A DNA stretch of 64,000 nucleotides from Syncephalis plumigaleata (taxonomy: Eukaryota; Zoopagomycota; Zoopagomycetes; Zoopagales; Piptocephalidaceae): positions 1-64,000 of the forward strand of contig JAIXMF010000014.1 in NCBI GenBank assembly GCA_025201365.1, in the 5' to 3' direction. Of the stretch, positions 42,627 through 57,045 are shown one piece after another. The first letter of the stretch is position 1, and each line of letters begins with the position of its first letter. Made by a program: the position numbers and the translations under genes. The notes below the pieces were generated by a model, which worked only from the letters and a program-made list of their open reading frames with translations, was not told the DNA's origin and did not search any database.

Positions 42627-44873
42627 TTTACTGAGCGATGGAGTTGTTTGTTTGTTTAAGTTTACGGTATCCGTTTGAATGCAAATTTTGTCATACCTAT
42701 TGATGGCCAAAGTCATGAATATAGACGCTAGATTATAATAATACGACAAGGAAAGAAGGAGGAGAAGAAGGAGAACAAGAATGAGGTAGTCAGTAGTTGG
42801 TCAATGAAACAAATGAGCAAACAAGCAAGAACCAAGAACTGAGCTGACCAGTAATAGTAGCTCTACTTTCAAGCGGTAAACCAATAACGAAAGCTATTTT
42901 TGGTAGTAACGCTGCTAATAATACTTACATTTATGGTTGTAGATACAAGCGTGCCGTCCACTATTCGCGAATAATAATAATAATAGTGGTAGTGGTAGTG
43001 GTAGTAATAACGAGAAAGAAAGAGAAGCGATGGATAGTAGGTGGAACAAGGGAATAGGAAAGCGCTAGTGCGTTAACATAAGTACAAATGTAGCAGTGAT
43101 AGCAAATGTGTGATCTTCTGACGACGCTATGCGTCATGTAATAGGCGTGGATGAAAGTAGAAGGCGAGTTTCTTGGTTAGTTATTATGGAAATCCGGTTG
43201 GTTTAACAGAACAATCAATGTTCTATCACCTGACGCTCAGCTGAAGTTCAGATCAATGTATATTAATAGAAGCCATATGGAGTGTAATTACTGTATTAGT
43301 AGTGATAAGCCTGTTTTGTTTAGTTGCTTTGTTGTGGCTACGTAATTAACTATTCGACAACAAGGAGAGTAGATCGAGTTAGACATGGATAACTAACTAT
43401 TTATTAATTAATAGGTTGATAGTAGAGGATGAATGAATGATCTAGTAGCATTGTTAACGTACAAAAGAGAGGTTGAATGATAGAGTGAACGAATCTATTC
43501 ATGTGATACTCCTCATTTCTACGCCTATGACGACGCTTGGCCATTGTTGAACTGCGTTACACCAAGCAAGGACTTTTCTCTTGCTTATCCTTATGCTTCA
43601 ATCATTGATCTATCATGTTTGCTAACCTATTTGTACGGATGCAGTAAACTATCTTGGTATCAATATTGATAGTAAGTAAATACGCCGAGGAATGTTAAAA
43701 GACATCAAAAACTCCGGTATGGAGTTTTAAATAGGCTCATGGCAAATGTCCGCAATGTAAACAAATATTAATACAAGTAAGCAATATTTGTGATATTACA
43801 TTCATTTATATGCTTGTAATCGTATCTTTTACTAAATGATCTTATAAATACAATGGCAATAAATACGTACGCTAAGGCAAGTTTCATATTCTATTACGCT
43901 TGTTGAATGCCATCGTTTCCACTTGTGTAGTTACAATGTTTCTGTCAACTTTTACGATTATCGTATAATCAAGTAAACAGGCAAGCTAACAAGCAATAAT
44001 ATATTGTCATTAGATAATGGAGCATCGACATGAGTCTAGAAAGAAAAGCGTCACAGATAATGGCATTCAATGAATATAGCGTAACAGATGACCATTTACG
44101 GTAGTGTCGCATATCATTACCGAAATGGATAAGAATGTGATGCAGTGATAGTTCTATGATGATAGTCGCATTCCTTCATCTGTTCCTTCATTCCTTCATC
44201 CGTTCATTTCTTCATTCATCGACTCGTACCCATTTGTTCGAATATCTTTGTCCCGAGCCCATTTCTAGTCTTACTTGCCTTTCTTTTTCCTTCTACATTC
44301 ATACTTTTCCATCTTCAATCTTTTCCTAACTTCTGCTATCTATCCTAGTCTGTTCTATTGGTGTGGACAATTTATGCATTCGTATATGCACACCAATATA
44401 CATTAGCATACATTCGCAAAATCCGCCCTTCTTTAGTAGCAACGACGCGCATTTACTCCAATCTTTCGCAGTATTCATCTCGTCTCTACTTTTATTATCG
44501 CAAGTCTAATAGGGTAGGTGAGCGACTTTTGCTTCATTGCATTCTGGTAGGACGAATACTAACGAGTGCTTGTTCTATACAAGCAGTACCGCTACTGTTC
44601 AAGTCTCAGCTTTACGCCAAGCAGACAGCCTTTCTTTTCAGTATTCACATCATTGGTTTTCTCCCCTCTACACCGGCCAGTTTACTCGACACGAGACTAT
44701 CACCAGCAGTTGTTAGCTCTTCATATCGATAGTCTACAGTAGTAATACAGTGTCTCTTGGTGTATTAGTAATTGTTGCTGTTGTTGTTGTTATTCTTTCT
44801 TGTGATTCCCACGCGGTTATTGCATTAATGTGATAAAGCTGTCTTTATTTACGCACGTGGAGTCACTAGCAAC
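42627..44873. promoter_or_regulatory. Divergent intergenic region, PH-domain gene / DIP2-like gene
   Basis: About 2.2 kb between two start codons that point away from each other. The left side is purine-rich and the right side (about 44150-44760) pyrimidine-rich on the + strand, so each leader is pyrimidine-rich in its own sense strand. Short AAT and GGTAGT repeats occur near 42970-43005. No gene is seen. Confidence 0.5.
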
Positions 44874-47800
44874 ATGTATTCGCAGCAATATCCGCCTGGA
44901 GGAGATGCTCCCTCTAGTAGTACACTACCAGGTGACATACAAGAGCAGTTGCAAGCGTTGGAGCGAGAGTACCGCGAAGGGGACATTACACAGAAGGGTT
45001 ATGAGAAACGACGAGCTGCACTATTAGCAGCAAGTGCCGGACACGCCACCCATCACGGTGGCAATAATGGAGGTTTGGATCGATCTACTAGTGTAGCAAG
45101 TATGCAATCTGACTATCGACAAGCCCATTCGCCTACACGTCACATGACAGCGCCCTTGGAACGACCACCACCGCCACCACCACAGGCTTCATCATCTCAT
45201 CATCCAGTACCGCCATATCAACAACAGCAGCAGCAACCACCACCACCACCACAACATCATTATCATTATCATACACCTACTAGTCCATATCAACATCGAG
45301 GACCACAAGCATCGCAGCCATCGCCACAATCGGCAACCTCTCATTCTAGTGGACATTATTCCACTGCACCAACTTCAGCAGACGGTCTTCTACAGCCTAG
45401 TCCCAATATTGATGGCTCTATGCGTCCACTGCCATCACCACGTTTACCACCATCATCCAATAGATCTGAATATTTATCCGATTCATCAGTACCTGGCTAT
45501 AATGCACACAATGGAGCCGCATCAGTCTCGGGTGGTGCCAATGGTGGAGGACCCATGGGACCACGGCCTAATCCTATGCTACGCGCTGATGGGCAGAACA
45601 TTCCATTGGGAGGTGGCAATTATCAATCATTGGCACCGCGTAGTACAAGTCCACGTCCCGTAACGCCTCCTGGAGGAGTTGCAAGCAATTATCAGGCATC
45701 GCGGCTTCATCGTAGGACACCGTCCAATGGCTCTATGCGCTCTATCTCGTCAGTGCGAACACTCGATCCCTCTACACTAAGTAGAACTGCCTCAAGTGAG
45801 TATCGTGGAGGTAGCAGTAACGTAGGACCATTACCCCCAGTGCCACAACCACCCTACATGAGTAATGCTTATCAACATGGACGGGCCAGTCTAGATCAAT
45901 CGAGACAGGGTCCACCAATGGGTAGAGCAGGTATCGTACATGGTAGTTATCCAGCACAGCCACCACACTCGCAATATCCACCACCTTCACCACATCAATT
46001 CGCGGGACATCCACCACCACCACATCCACCACAGCAACATCCGCATCCGCATCCGCTACCACCACATCCACCACATCCACAACATACACAACATCCACCA
46101 CAGCAACAACAACAGCCACCTTATGCTGGATATGCCCCACCTAATCCACACTTTAGTCAGGTACATCATCGTATGGATAGTACTAGTAGTGCGGCGACTT
46201 TCAGTTCAATGTCGCATTTCTCACGTAATGGTCCACCATCGCATGGCAAGTATATTGATTGATATTAATATAAAGTATACACATCTCTAATGCTCATTTA
46301 TTCATAGATCCAGCCTTACATCGTGCACCATCCATGCATTATGAGGAAGAGTATGGCTATGCCGAATCAGTTTATTCACCTGCAGTTTCACAGGCACCTT
46401 GGCAAAATGATGGCGCTCCATTCTCCGAGACCGCTGAACCGCATGCTTACGCTGGTAGACAGGCACTCCCGCAACGACCTCGTGAACCGGTGGCCGATGC
46501 AGTCGACAGATACACCGGCACACCATTGTCTTCCTTCCCTACTATTCCCGCCATCCTACGCCATAGAGCCGCTATCCTTCCGAAATCAACGTTAGCTTAC
46601 GTGAATCTCGATGCTAAAGGCAAGGAGGTCGGTTCTCTAACCTGGGATAAACTTTATGGTCGAGCTGAAAAAGTCGCGCAACTATTACGCAATCGACCGG
46701 GTAACACTAAGGGAGCCAAGATTGGTCTTGTGTATCGTCGAAGTGAGGTATTGGATTTCCTGACGGCATTCCATGGCTGCTTCCTCGCCTCAATGGTGGC
46801 TGTACCTATTATTACCCTGGACAGTCTAAAGGAATTGCGTAGTATTTTATCGCAAACCGGCATCACACTAGTACTATCAACGGATACTAATATCAAGGCG
46901 TTAACTAAAGATTTACAAGCACGCCGTGAAGATTGGCCAACCGGTGTCGATTGGTGGAAGACGAATGATCTTGGATCGGCAAGTAGCAATAAGAAGAAGA
47001 GCAACGAAGATGCTGTCATGCCGGCCGGTACCGATCTAGCTTACCTCGAGTTCTCCAAGAATTTGACAGGCGAACTCAAAGGTGTCGGCATTAGTCATCG
47101 TACCGTTATATCACAGTGTATAGCCATTCGATCAACGCTAAGCACTGGCACGGGAGCTGGCTCGCCCAATGATGTTCTGTTTAGTATTATAGAACCACGA
47201 CAACAAATTGGACTTATCTTTACGGCATTGATGGGCGTCTACAGTGGACATATTACGGTTTATGGTCAATCGGCAATTACGGATGTTGATGGATTATGGC
47301 CGCACATTATGACACGTCTACGTGGTAAGTAATGAAGAACGGAAGAACAGAAGAAGAGAAATGAACAATGTAATAATTGTTAAACTAAAAAACATACTTA
47401 CACACGCCTGTTTGATTTCTTCTTTTTTGTAAACTAGTTACCATTGCCATTACGGATTATGCCGGCATACAGCAGGTACTGAGTAGCTATGTAAGGGAGC
47501 CGCAACAAACACTTGGCTATGCTAAAAAGATGCCACCGGATATTTCACCCTTAAGACGTTTGTTCATCGACACGGTCCTGCCCGATCCTGAACTTGATAA
47601 AAACATTGTCGATTGTCTGTTATTCCCGCTGGGTAATCGATCAGCACGTGACGCTATCGCTCCCATTTCTAGTCTTTCCGAGCATGGTGGCATGCTGCTT
47701 AGTACACGAGATGCTATTGCAAACAATGTAATACCACAGCAAAAAACGCTATTACTTGACCGTGAACACTTGAAACGTCGACGTATTCGTGTGGTGTCGC

Positions 47801-50800
47801 GTGATGATCCACAGGCTAATGATCGTACCTCCGTACTTGAGGTGGCAACATTCGGACCACCCATGCCACAAGGTAAGTGATAAAACAATGAATGACATGG
47901 TCGACACACAAGAAGGCTAACTATAACACTACAATTACAATAGTGACGGTATGTATCGTTGATCCGGAATCCAAGTCACTATGCCCGCCAGATGTGGTAG
48001 GCGAGGTATGGGTTGACTCGCCCGCTCTAAGTGGTGGCTTCTGGGGCTTAAAGAAACATACACAATCGATATTCCGTGCACGACCCGTGCTACATGATGC
48101 AGAACGACCGGGCTATGCAACATCGTTGGAGCAGGAGTTCTTGCGTACCGGTTTACTAGGCTGTTTGATTGAGGGTGAAGTTGTACTATTTGGCTTTTAC
48201 GAAGACCAAGTGCATCAGGTGGTAGTGCCTGGATCATCGGATAGTCCTTCAATGAGTGCAAGCGGTGATATAAAATCGGATATCACTACTGACATACCTG
48301 ATGGTGATCTTATGGAGCCTGGTATGCGTATTCACTATTCACCGGACATTACCTACACTATTATGACTAAAGTGGACGGTGTGACAGCATGGTACGTATA
48401 ATCAAGTAGTAGTAACAGCAGAAGTGCTGATAGCTAACTATTTATATGATAACAATGATGACAATTAGTGCGGTATTTGATATCTTCGAAAATAACGATT
48501 TCCTAACCGTTGTTCTACTGGAAAGCAAACTACGACCGGATGATATGCCAGATATCGTACGATTGGTTAATACAGCTATGAAAAGCTATCATAAATTACA
48601 AGCTTATTGCGTGTGCATTAGTGCACCAGGTGTGCTACCCCGTACTCATCGCAATGGAAGACACGATGTCAATCGAGAAGCTTGTCGACGTGATTTCCAA
48701 CAAGGCAAGCTGGAATTCTCTCATGTCTCGATGCAACTAGCGGAAGCCATTAAACCGTTGCCTGCATTTGGCGAAGAAGAAATACCAGGTAGGAATACTT
48801 ACTAATACGGCATATTAACAATGCTAATGCTACTTATCCCGACTATAATTCAACTTTAATCAATAGAATCACCATTCCGTAATGGTAAACCGCAACATAC
48901 GGGTATTGCACCCGAGGCTCAAGTATTCGATGATCGTACCGGATTGGACATGGACCGATTCCGTAGTATAACAGACATATTAATATGGCGAGCCAGTGTT
49001 TGTGCCGATGATCCAGCCTATACGCTAATGGACGCACGAGGACGAGAAGCGAAAACGCTCACCTTCCGTAAATTAAGCATGCGCGTATCAAGTATCGCTA
49101 ACTACTTTGTGGATAAGCGTGGTTTACGACCGGGTGACCATGTTCTATTGGTCCTACCGCATGGATTGGACTTTGTAGCCTCGATACATGCCTGTCTAGT
49201 TCTAGGCCTCGTAGCCATTCCAGTTGCACCACCCGATATTGATCGTATCGATGAGGATCTATCGTCATTATTGGCCCTAGTGAATGATTTCGAGATACGT
49301 GGGGTTATTATTAATCAGACGACAGAGGATCTTCTACGTAGTAAACCATTCCAACAAGCCATGCGTGTCAAGGGCGAGACACTTGATAGACTATCGAATC
49401 TGATCAATATTGGCAAGGTGTCGTCAAGTAAAAAGGATCGCTTACTCGGAAGTGAAGGCGGTTTCCGTCTAGATGAACGATGGTTACAATCGGAACACAC
49501 CGCCATGATCCAGGTGTACTATGATGCCGATTGTCGACGTACAGCCGTACGATTGAGCCATGCAGCATTGATTGCACAATGTCGTGTACAACGCTTGGAC
49601 TGTCTACTTGTGCCATCACGTCCACTCATTAGTTGTGTACGCTCCTATAGCGGACTTGGTCTACTGCACTGTTGCATGTTGGGTCTTTATGTTGGTAAGT
49701 GACCACACTATCAGTAAGGAAGAGGTAACACGCTTCTAACTCGTCATAATGTACAGGCTGTCAAACACTTTTAATTACACCGGCAGATTTAATGACCAAT
49801 CCACACATATACTTTGAGATTCTAAATCATTACAAGTGTAAGTAATCTCATTATTATTACTATTATTATTATTACTGCATCTAACATGCAAAGTAAATCA
49901 TTGGTACTAATTCATTTATTTCACTATTAGCCAAGGATGTTTATGTCACCTATCCGATGATGGAGCATGCCATGAAGAACATGCAAAATGTTGACTATCG
50001 CATTTACTCGTTGCAAAACGTCAAATGTATGATGCTAGCGTGTGATGGACGACCTCAACCGGATCATTGTAAGAAGTGTTGCACTATTGCCTACACAAAA
50101 GCGAGTCTACATTTACTAATAATAATGCACCCATGCCTTTTTGTAATAGATTCAAGTCTAGTGCAATTCTTTTTGGCCAATCGTCTCGATGATATTGCCA
50201 TTACTACCGTGTATGGTCCGGCCATTAATCCAATGGTTAGCTCACGCGCCTATCTTCAATCGCAACCGCAACCGGTTCTCTTAGATTTGAAGAGTCTACG
50301 CCATGGAAAGATCACCGTGTTGGATGATGATGATCCTGCACCTTCCGTGCTACTTCATGATGCTGGCAAGGTGAGTCAACAGTAACAGCAACGATGATTA
50401 GCGAGCATATTCATTGATATACATATACATGCATATGTTATTGTCCATAGGTACCGAGAAATACCATGATAGCCATTGTTAATCCGGTTAGCCATCGATT
50501 ATGTCCACCTTGCGAAGTGGGCGAGATTTGGGTGGCCAGTGCTTGTAATGCCATTGGATTCGCTGGATCCGAGGCTCAGTTCGAAGCGGCAATGTTTGAC
50601 GCGCGTATCGAGGATGGCGATCCAAGGTTAACGTATACGCGTACGGGCGATCTAGGTTTCCTATACCCTGATGCCAATGGTAAAACCACTGGTGTTACTG
50701 AGCAATTCCTCTACTATCTGGGACCGATGGAGGGCACCTTTGATGTTCGTGGTCTTTGCTACTTCCCTGTAGATGTCGAAACTACCATTGAACAATCGCA

Positions 50801-51885
50801 TCCCAACATTGTACCCAATGGATGGTAAGTAAAGAAGAAGAAAAGTACTACTATTTCTATACAAATCACTTACACTATCATGTATATAGTATTGTAGTTA
50901 AACTAGACAATCAAGAGTTGGTAGCTATCGTGAAGATCATCAATCCCAAGACCGAACGTGACGCACTCTCTACCATTCCATCAATGGTGAGCGCAGTGCT
51001 GGATGCTCATCAACTGGTACTCGATCGAGTGTATTTGTGTCGTCGGATGGATTGCCCGTATCACGATTAGGCGAGAAGAGACGTGCCTACGCGAAACATC
51101 GATTGTTAGAGAAGCAATTACCGATTATTTATACACATCGTGTAACACCTCGTTGTAAACGAACCGGTACATCCTCCAACGTAAACTCGCCCGCCATGGA
51201 GAATACATCGGAATTGAAGAGGGAATCCCACACTGTCAATGAGTTTACAAGACCCGAGTCCACTTATCCCGTTCAGGGTGAAGCGACAGATCTCGCGTCA
51301 AAGTACATGGCCGAACCAGCGTCTCACTCATTTGATCGTCAATCCTTCCGTGAATCTGATGGATATGAGTATTCATCTAAGCAAGCTATCGCTTCATCAT
51401 CTCCTACCGTTAATGTGACAAGTATCACTATAGATACAACGCATGATGAGCAACATAACAATAATAGCAATACATCGTCGTTGTATATGGCAGCTGCGCC
51501 ATCTTTACCATCGCCTATAACTGCTCGATCGCCTACTTCGCCTAATTCACCTAGCGTGATATCACGCGGTCTAGGTGCGTTAAATCTGAACGATAAAGAA
51601 AAGTTTACACCATTACCACCACCGCCTCTACCACCTAAAGATGTAGATGGCGGCTATAACGCTTTCTCTAGTAAAGATGTCAGCAAAGATAATTATTACC
51701 AGCATCATTACTACAATATGGATAAAGCAGAGGACAAGACACTTAGGACTACAACTGCTACAGCATCTGCCAACAGCAACAACAATAACAACAACGACAA
51801 TAATAATAGAGACTCCTGGGGCTTTGTTTACTCTCAAATTGAACAAGTAGGCAGCGACGGATCAACAAACCCCAAAAATGCATAG
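44874..51885 (+). CDS. DIP2/CPS1-type protein with DMAP1-binding domain and two AMP-binding domains
   Basis: Large multidomain protein of the Disco-interacting protein 2 family, known in fungi as Cps1 and in yeast as Cmr2. Members resemble fatty-acyl-AMP ligases and have been linked to lipid (diacylglycerol) balance. The start PGDIQEQLQALEREYREGDITQKGYEKRRAALL is the DMAP1-binding domain. A Pro/His/Gln-rich linker follows (about residues 55-460), then two adenylation-like halves: RHRAAILPKSTLAYVNLDAK onward, and WRASVCADDPAYTLMDARGR onward. Exons: 44874-46245, 46308-47324, 47438-47872, 47944-48391, 48469-48788, 48867-49694, 49757-49837, 49931-50068, 50150-50370, 50451-50824, 50890-51885. The first intron is GC-AG. 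The exon sum is one base short of a multiple of three. The break is near 51036, before LPVSRLGEKRRAY, where TTGG probably reads TTG. Expected length is about 2,076 residues. Confidence 0.88.
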
Positions 51886-52451
51886 CCTATAATAAGTTTA
51901 TAATTACTTGATTATATAAAATAGTTTTTTATTATAACCAATCTCCTTTGTATTTCGTGTATTTGATATGTATATCTTATTAGCTAGTGTATTAATATAT
52001 ATACAGTAACAGGTGGTATTACTCTATATTCTCATCTACAAATAGATGGATCTACATAGAGTAAAGGTGGCTTGAAATGGCCTTTGTACAATGCAAATGG
52101 CGACAAAGAACTAGCTAGTTAATTATCATTCTATCGTCATACTACTACTACTACTACTACTACTACTATTACTATAATGGTTGTTAAAATGGAAATGTAG
52201 CATTGTGGTGGTCATGAATCCTTATTGTCACGGGTTATGCCCATTCAATGGATATCATTCGTCCATGCCTCAGCCCACTCTTTTCAGCTACTCTATTATC
52301 GTTCAAGGGCCACGCGTGTCAGACCTGTTACCAATTTCATCTTTCTCATCTACAAACTACACTTCTACCATCTACGTCTACTTGTACTGCCTCACACTTT
52401 TTCATTTCTATTCATCTTTACCGCAACCTCGATTCCTAACCGAAAACTACT
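51886..52451. other. Spacer before tropomyosin, with a CTA microsatellite
   Basis: AT-rich 3' flank, a CTA trinucleotide run at about 52139-52167, then a pyrimidine-rich leader just before the tropomyosin start. No gene is supported. Confidence 0.55.
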
Positions 52452-53164
52452 ATGGACAAGATCCGTGAGGTAAGTCGACGTCATCACCCATCTACGTGGT
52501 TGGTTCCGCTTAGTCGAGATGACTAGAGTAGGAGAGGGAGAAGGAGTGGAAGATGATGATTGCTTACCACCAGTGTTCTCTATGACTATAGCGTCTAGCT
52601 GCCCTACGTGCCGAGGCTGATAACGCTGTGGAGCGTGCCGAGAAAGCCGAAGCTCAGATACGAAAACTAGAGGCGGACTTGGTCGCCAAGGAGCAAGAGC
52701 TCTCAGCATCTCAGAAGCGTACACTTTTCCTGGAGGAGCAGCTCGACCAGACGGCCGATCGTTTGCAGGAGACGAAGCAACAAAACCAAGATGTCGATGT
52801 GCACCGAGGTGAAGCCGAAGGATTGGCTCGTAAGAACGCGGCTCTAGAGGAGAAACTCGAAGAAAGCGAGGGTAGACTCCGTGAAGTAACTGAACAGTAA
52901 GTGATGATTGCGATGCACTAATACGACGATGACTCGTTGATATGCTTAAAAATGAAATGACTATTAACGATCGTACACTATGCTATGCTTTATTATTGTA
53001 GATTACGTCAAACAGATGTTAAGGCAGAACACGCAGAACGTAAGGCGGAACAACTTGAAGCAAAATGTAACGATTTGGAGGCCAAGGTTCAAGAGGAGAA
53101 GGACAAATACACGCAATTGAAGTCCGAATTCGATGAAGCCATGAAGGCATTGGAGGAATTGTAA
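52452..53164 (+). CDS. TPM1: Tropomyosin
   Basis: Coiled-coil protein that lies along actin filaments and stabilises the cables used in polar growth and cytokinesis. Three exons, 52452-52469, 52592-52896 and 53002-53164, sum to 486 nt and 161 residues, the size of short fungal tropomyosins. Exon 1 codes only MDKIRE, the conserved start needed for head-to-tail overlap. The remainder is an unbroken heptad pattern rich in Ala, Glu, Lys and Leu (LRAEADNAVERAEKAEAQIR, LEEQLDQTADRLQETKQQNQ, NDLEAKVQEEKDKYTQLKSE). A very short first exon followed by an intron is common in fungal tropomyosin genes. All splice sites are GT-AG and the frame is clean. The symbol follows yeast TPM1. Confidence 0.93.
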
Positions 53165-54736
53165 AGAGCAACTATGCGTGAGAGAGATGTGGAAGAGAGA
53201 TGAGAGAGAGAGAGAGAGAGAGACAAGTCAGCAAATCAAAGGAGAAGAGAAGAAGGGATCCATCTCTAGCTATCTGTCTGCTTGTTTTTGTCTGCTGTTA
53301 TCTGTCTATCTGTCTATCTACCTGTCTACCTATCTGTCTGTCTGTCCTATTTCAATGCCAGTTATACTGTTCCATGACGTGTTGACTACTGCATTCTCGT
53401 AATAAAAGCAAGCAGTTGCATACTAGCATGGTACTACTATAGTGATTACGTGAATCTACTGCTATTTTAGTATAACAAATGTGAAAGCACCATTTACTAA
53501 TGACAGCTGCAAGTTACACCATTAGATACAAGTCTGACTTCCATAGGAGTTTTCCTTATTTCTGGCAATTCCAGTTCGACAAATGCGCGTATGCAAGCAT
53601 GATCCTGCGTTTTGCCGCTGTGCAGGAATTGCGACATCCATAATGGTGCTGTCTACAATACCAGTTAATTCATGAATAAATGTTTTATTGCGACCACGAA
53701 ACTATACAAACTATACAAATTGTTCATCGTGTAATTGGATAGCAATAAGTAACTGACAGACTAGTATTGATTGCAATTAAACGCGTACAACAATAGCACA
53801 AATTGGGTGCAACTGGAAGTGCGTAACAACCATAAAGTATGGTCCAGACACTGTGTATCAATCACCTAACACCTTGACTCATGCCTTTATTGAGTTTCGA
53901 TTTTGAAATGAGCGAGTATTTACATCGCAGTATGTAAGACGAAATATACTTGTAATTCCAGTTACACACGTACATTATAGCATGCTATGTGGTAATGACA
54001 GGTAAGCTTGGACGGTGCATTATTGATGTTGATAGTAAATGTTTGACCTAGAAGATTGTGCACATCACTGGTCACATGTCGTTTTGGTTGGCATTATTCT
54101 AAAAAAAGTCGTCCATTTAGCAGTAAGGTCGTTGCTGCATTACGTAGTTATTTTGCGAACAAAGAGTTTCCCGGAATAATTGACAGCCCAAGCCGTTAGC
54201 GTGACCTGTGAACATCTACCGGTAGGCCTGGTGATCATCTTTCGAGTTTGTTAGGCATTATGACATATATGACCTACTGCTATAGTTGGTTAATCCATTA
54301 CTAAAGTCGTGTGCCAGCATATAAGTATTAAATGTAATCGTAGACGTAGTATCGTTAATTATATGGCAAACACTATGCTACCATTAGGAGTTATCAGCTA
54401 AAGATAGAATATGCTTAAATTGAGTAGTGTGCGTTGCCGGTAAAGGGCTTTGGTCCGTTTGCATGCAGACTATGCATAGATTTAAACAACGAACTCATTG
54501 TAAATCCACTCAACGTGTGACAAGTAACACGTAGTTCACATGCGCATTAGTCAGTCTACATGTAGCATCATTCAACGGTATGAATTCACTATAAAAATGC
54601 TTGATACGAATATGTCCATTTCAATTCTAACAATATCGTCGAGCTCATTTATATCTATTCCAACTTCCAACTTGTCAATTCTTCAATACTAAATCACTAT
54701 AACCATTTCAACAGCCGTAACAATCGTATCATCAAC
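53165..54736. other. Intergenic stretch with GA and TCTG repeats
   Basis: Starts with a GAGA run (53202-53222) and TCTG/TATC tetranucleotide repeats (about 53270-53350). These are probably 3' UTR of tropomyosin, ending at an AATAAAA near 53400. The remaining 1.3 kb are AT-rich with no gene I can support. The last about 120 bp before the P450 start are pyrimidine-rich. Confidence 0.5.
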
Positions 54737-57045
54737 ATGTCCGAATTAGCCGAAACGTTTATCGACCAATGGAATGCAAGCTATACCGGGATACTACTTA
54801 GCTCGCCCTACTTTATCCTGGCATTGCTATTTGTCCTTGGCGTTTATTTCCGCTCGGAGAAATCGGTGAGACTTGTCGTTGTATCAACTTGCTACACAAG
54901 ATTAACCATGTCGAATAGCGTCCCGATGAGCCTCCAAGAGCAAAGTACACCATTCCATTCGTTGGAAATGGTATCGAGTTCCTGCGAGAACCAGAGGCAC
55001 TTTTCTCAAGATGTCGTGAAAAGGTAGCGTTGCTCATGTTGCACACTGGAAGCATTGACATTCCTCCCTCGTAGCATGGCAAGATGTTTAGCGTATTAAT
55101 CTTTGGCCGTGGATCACCATCTTTGATCGAACCGAGTTGTGGAGCGTATGCATTCACCGGAGGAATACTTCAGTTTTGACAATGCACTCGCCGATGTAAG
55201 CTAGTGGCAAATGAATGGCAGTGCAATCATTAGCTAATACATTGGAAATGTTTACTAGCTTATGGACACTACTTATGTGTTCGGTGACACCCAGCCGAAT
55301 AATCGATTCCATATTGAGATTATGCGCAAAAACCTTGCAAGACAACTTAACAATTCACTGCGCGTATGGTCGAACGGGCTAGCGCAGCTTATACGGCCAA
55401 GATAGGTGGTAGGTGACATCCTACATGCAAGCGATATTATCATATAAACATATGCTTATGCTGTTGCCTCCATGTAAATAGATGCCAAGAAACCTTACCA
55501 AATGGACGATTGCGGCGCATTCATTGAGGATATGGTTGCCCGAATGAGTAAGCATTCATTGTTATTCTATCCGCCTAACCCACACCGCATACTAATCGTT
55601 ATTGGTAGTGGCACCGTGCATAGTGCAGAATGAGGTAAGCATAAGCGTTGCAATCATATCAGAAGAGTGATGCTAACAATTTCATTTAATTAGAAAATCT
55701 ACAAGAATAACGAGATTCTAAGCATGATGAAAACGGTCTCACGAGACGTGGAACGTACTACACTCTTCAAGCGTGTATTCCCGTTGTTCATCAGCCGGTA
55801 AGTGTCATTGGTTGATTGATTGATTGATTGAAGTAGCACGCATGCTGACTGATCAATCGATCCCTCTAGAATGATCACGCAACTTATCTCGGATGTTAAT
55901 AAGAATATCAATATTGCTGACAATATGATTGCACCAGAAGTCATTAAACGTCGGCAGTTGAGTGAAACTCTACGTGATGACTATGCACCACCGGTGAGTA
56001 CACGCTTATCCCATAAGCCACGCATCATTACTAACTCGCACGAACAATCAAGCATGATATGCTAAGCTGGATGATCGATGTCAACGATAGCGATGGTGCT
56101 TTGTATGATCCCATTACCGTGGCACGTCGTGCACTACAAATGGGATTCTCATCGGTGGCCTCCACTTCGGCATTTGCCATTCATGCCATGTTCGACATTG
56201 CAGGTCGTTCGGAATACTAGTAAGGGGTAGTGCAAACAGTTAAATGTATTTCTAATGAATTCCTATCACTACTAGTGAAAAAGTACGTGAAGAACAGGAC
56301 GGCTCGTGCGTCGCTACGGCAACGATATAACACCCGAGGCATTGCAAGAGATGTACTTTATGGACGCGTGCATTCGTGAATCACTTCGTTTGAACGGTAA
56401 TCCCGGTAGGTTTTTTGGTATAGCATGAGGAGTACTATTTACGTATGCTAATCGAATAAAACGATGCTCACTAGCATTGACCACTCGCAAGGCCATGGTC
56501 GATGTCAAACTAACGAATGGATATTGCATTCCCGAAGGTAGAATAATCTCACATTAACGCATAATATATATGCTTACCATATCATCTATTGCTAATACAG
56601 GAAGAATGTGCTTCTTCCAAGGACAAGAGATTCATTTAGCGGAAGACTTGTACGGATCTAATTCGAGAACCTTCAATCCCTATCACCATTATCGACGTGA
56701 CACCTCCATATCGACTAAGCCAACGGTAATTCATTAGTTGCATTTGTCTAATATTCCACTAACTCTCTTTATTGCAACTAGACTAGCAATAATGCATTTG
56801 TTGCATTTGGCACTGGACCGTAAGTAGTAGACACTCTATCTCATGCAAACAATCATTCGGTTTATTAACAATGATAATAATAATAGACACATGTGTCCAG
56901 GTCGATTCCTTGCCATTATGTGCATCAAGGTCATTGTAGCCTATGGTTTGCGCCATTACGATTTTAGAACAATGTCAGGCAAACGACCTGGTAACTCTAT
57001 TCGAGATGGTTTTACAAGTCTACCATTCCAGAACCAATTATCTTA
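54737..57045 (+). CDS. Cytochrome P450, intron-rich
   Basis: Haem-thiolate monooxygenase of the endoplasmic reticulum. The start is MSELAETFIDQWNASYTGIL, followed by a membrane anchor (LLSSPYFILALLFVLGVYF). About a dozen exons can be followed: DEPPRAKYTIPFVGNGIEFL, EYFSFDNALAD, MDTTYVFG, a helix-I-like ASTSAFAIHAMFDIAG, the K helix DACIRESLRLNG, the meander RTFNPYHHYRRD, and the haem loop FGTGPHMCPGRFLAI with its Cys ligand, split by an intron at 56819-56887. The frame breaks at about four places inside exons (near 55108, 55138, 55360 and 56301), most fitting loss of one base, often from a G or C run. It is therefore either a decayed gene or a badly called one. Substrate and CYP number are unknown. 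Confidence 0.72.

Noticed and set aside
45772-46140. Val/Asp-rich minus-strand frame opposite the DIP2-like gene
   Set aside because: It is a shadow of the CCA/CAC-rich proline-histidine linker.
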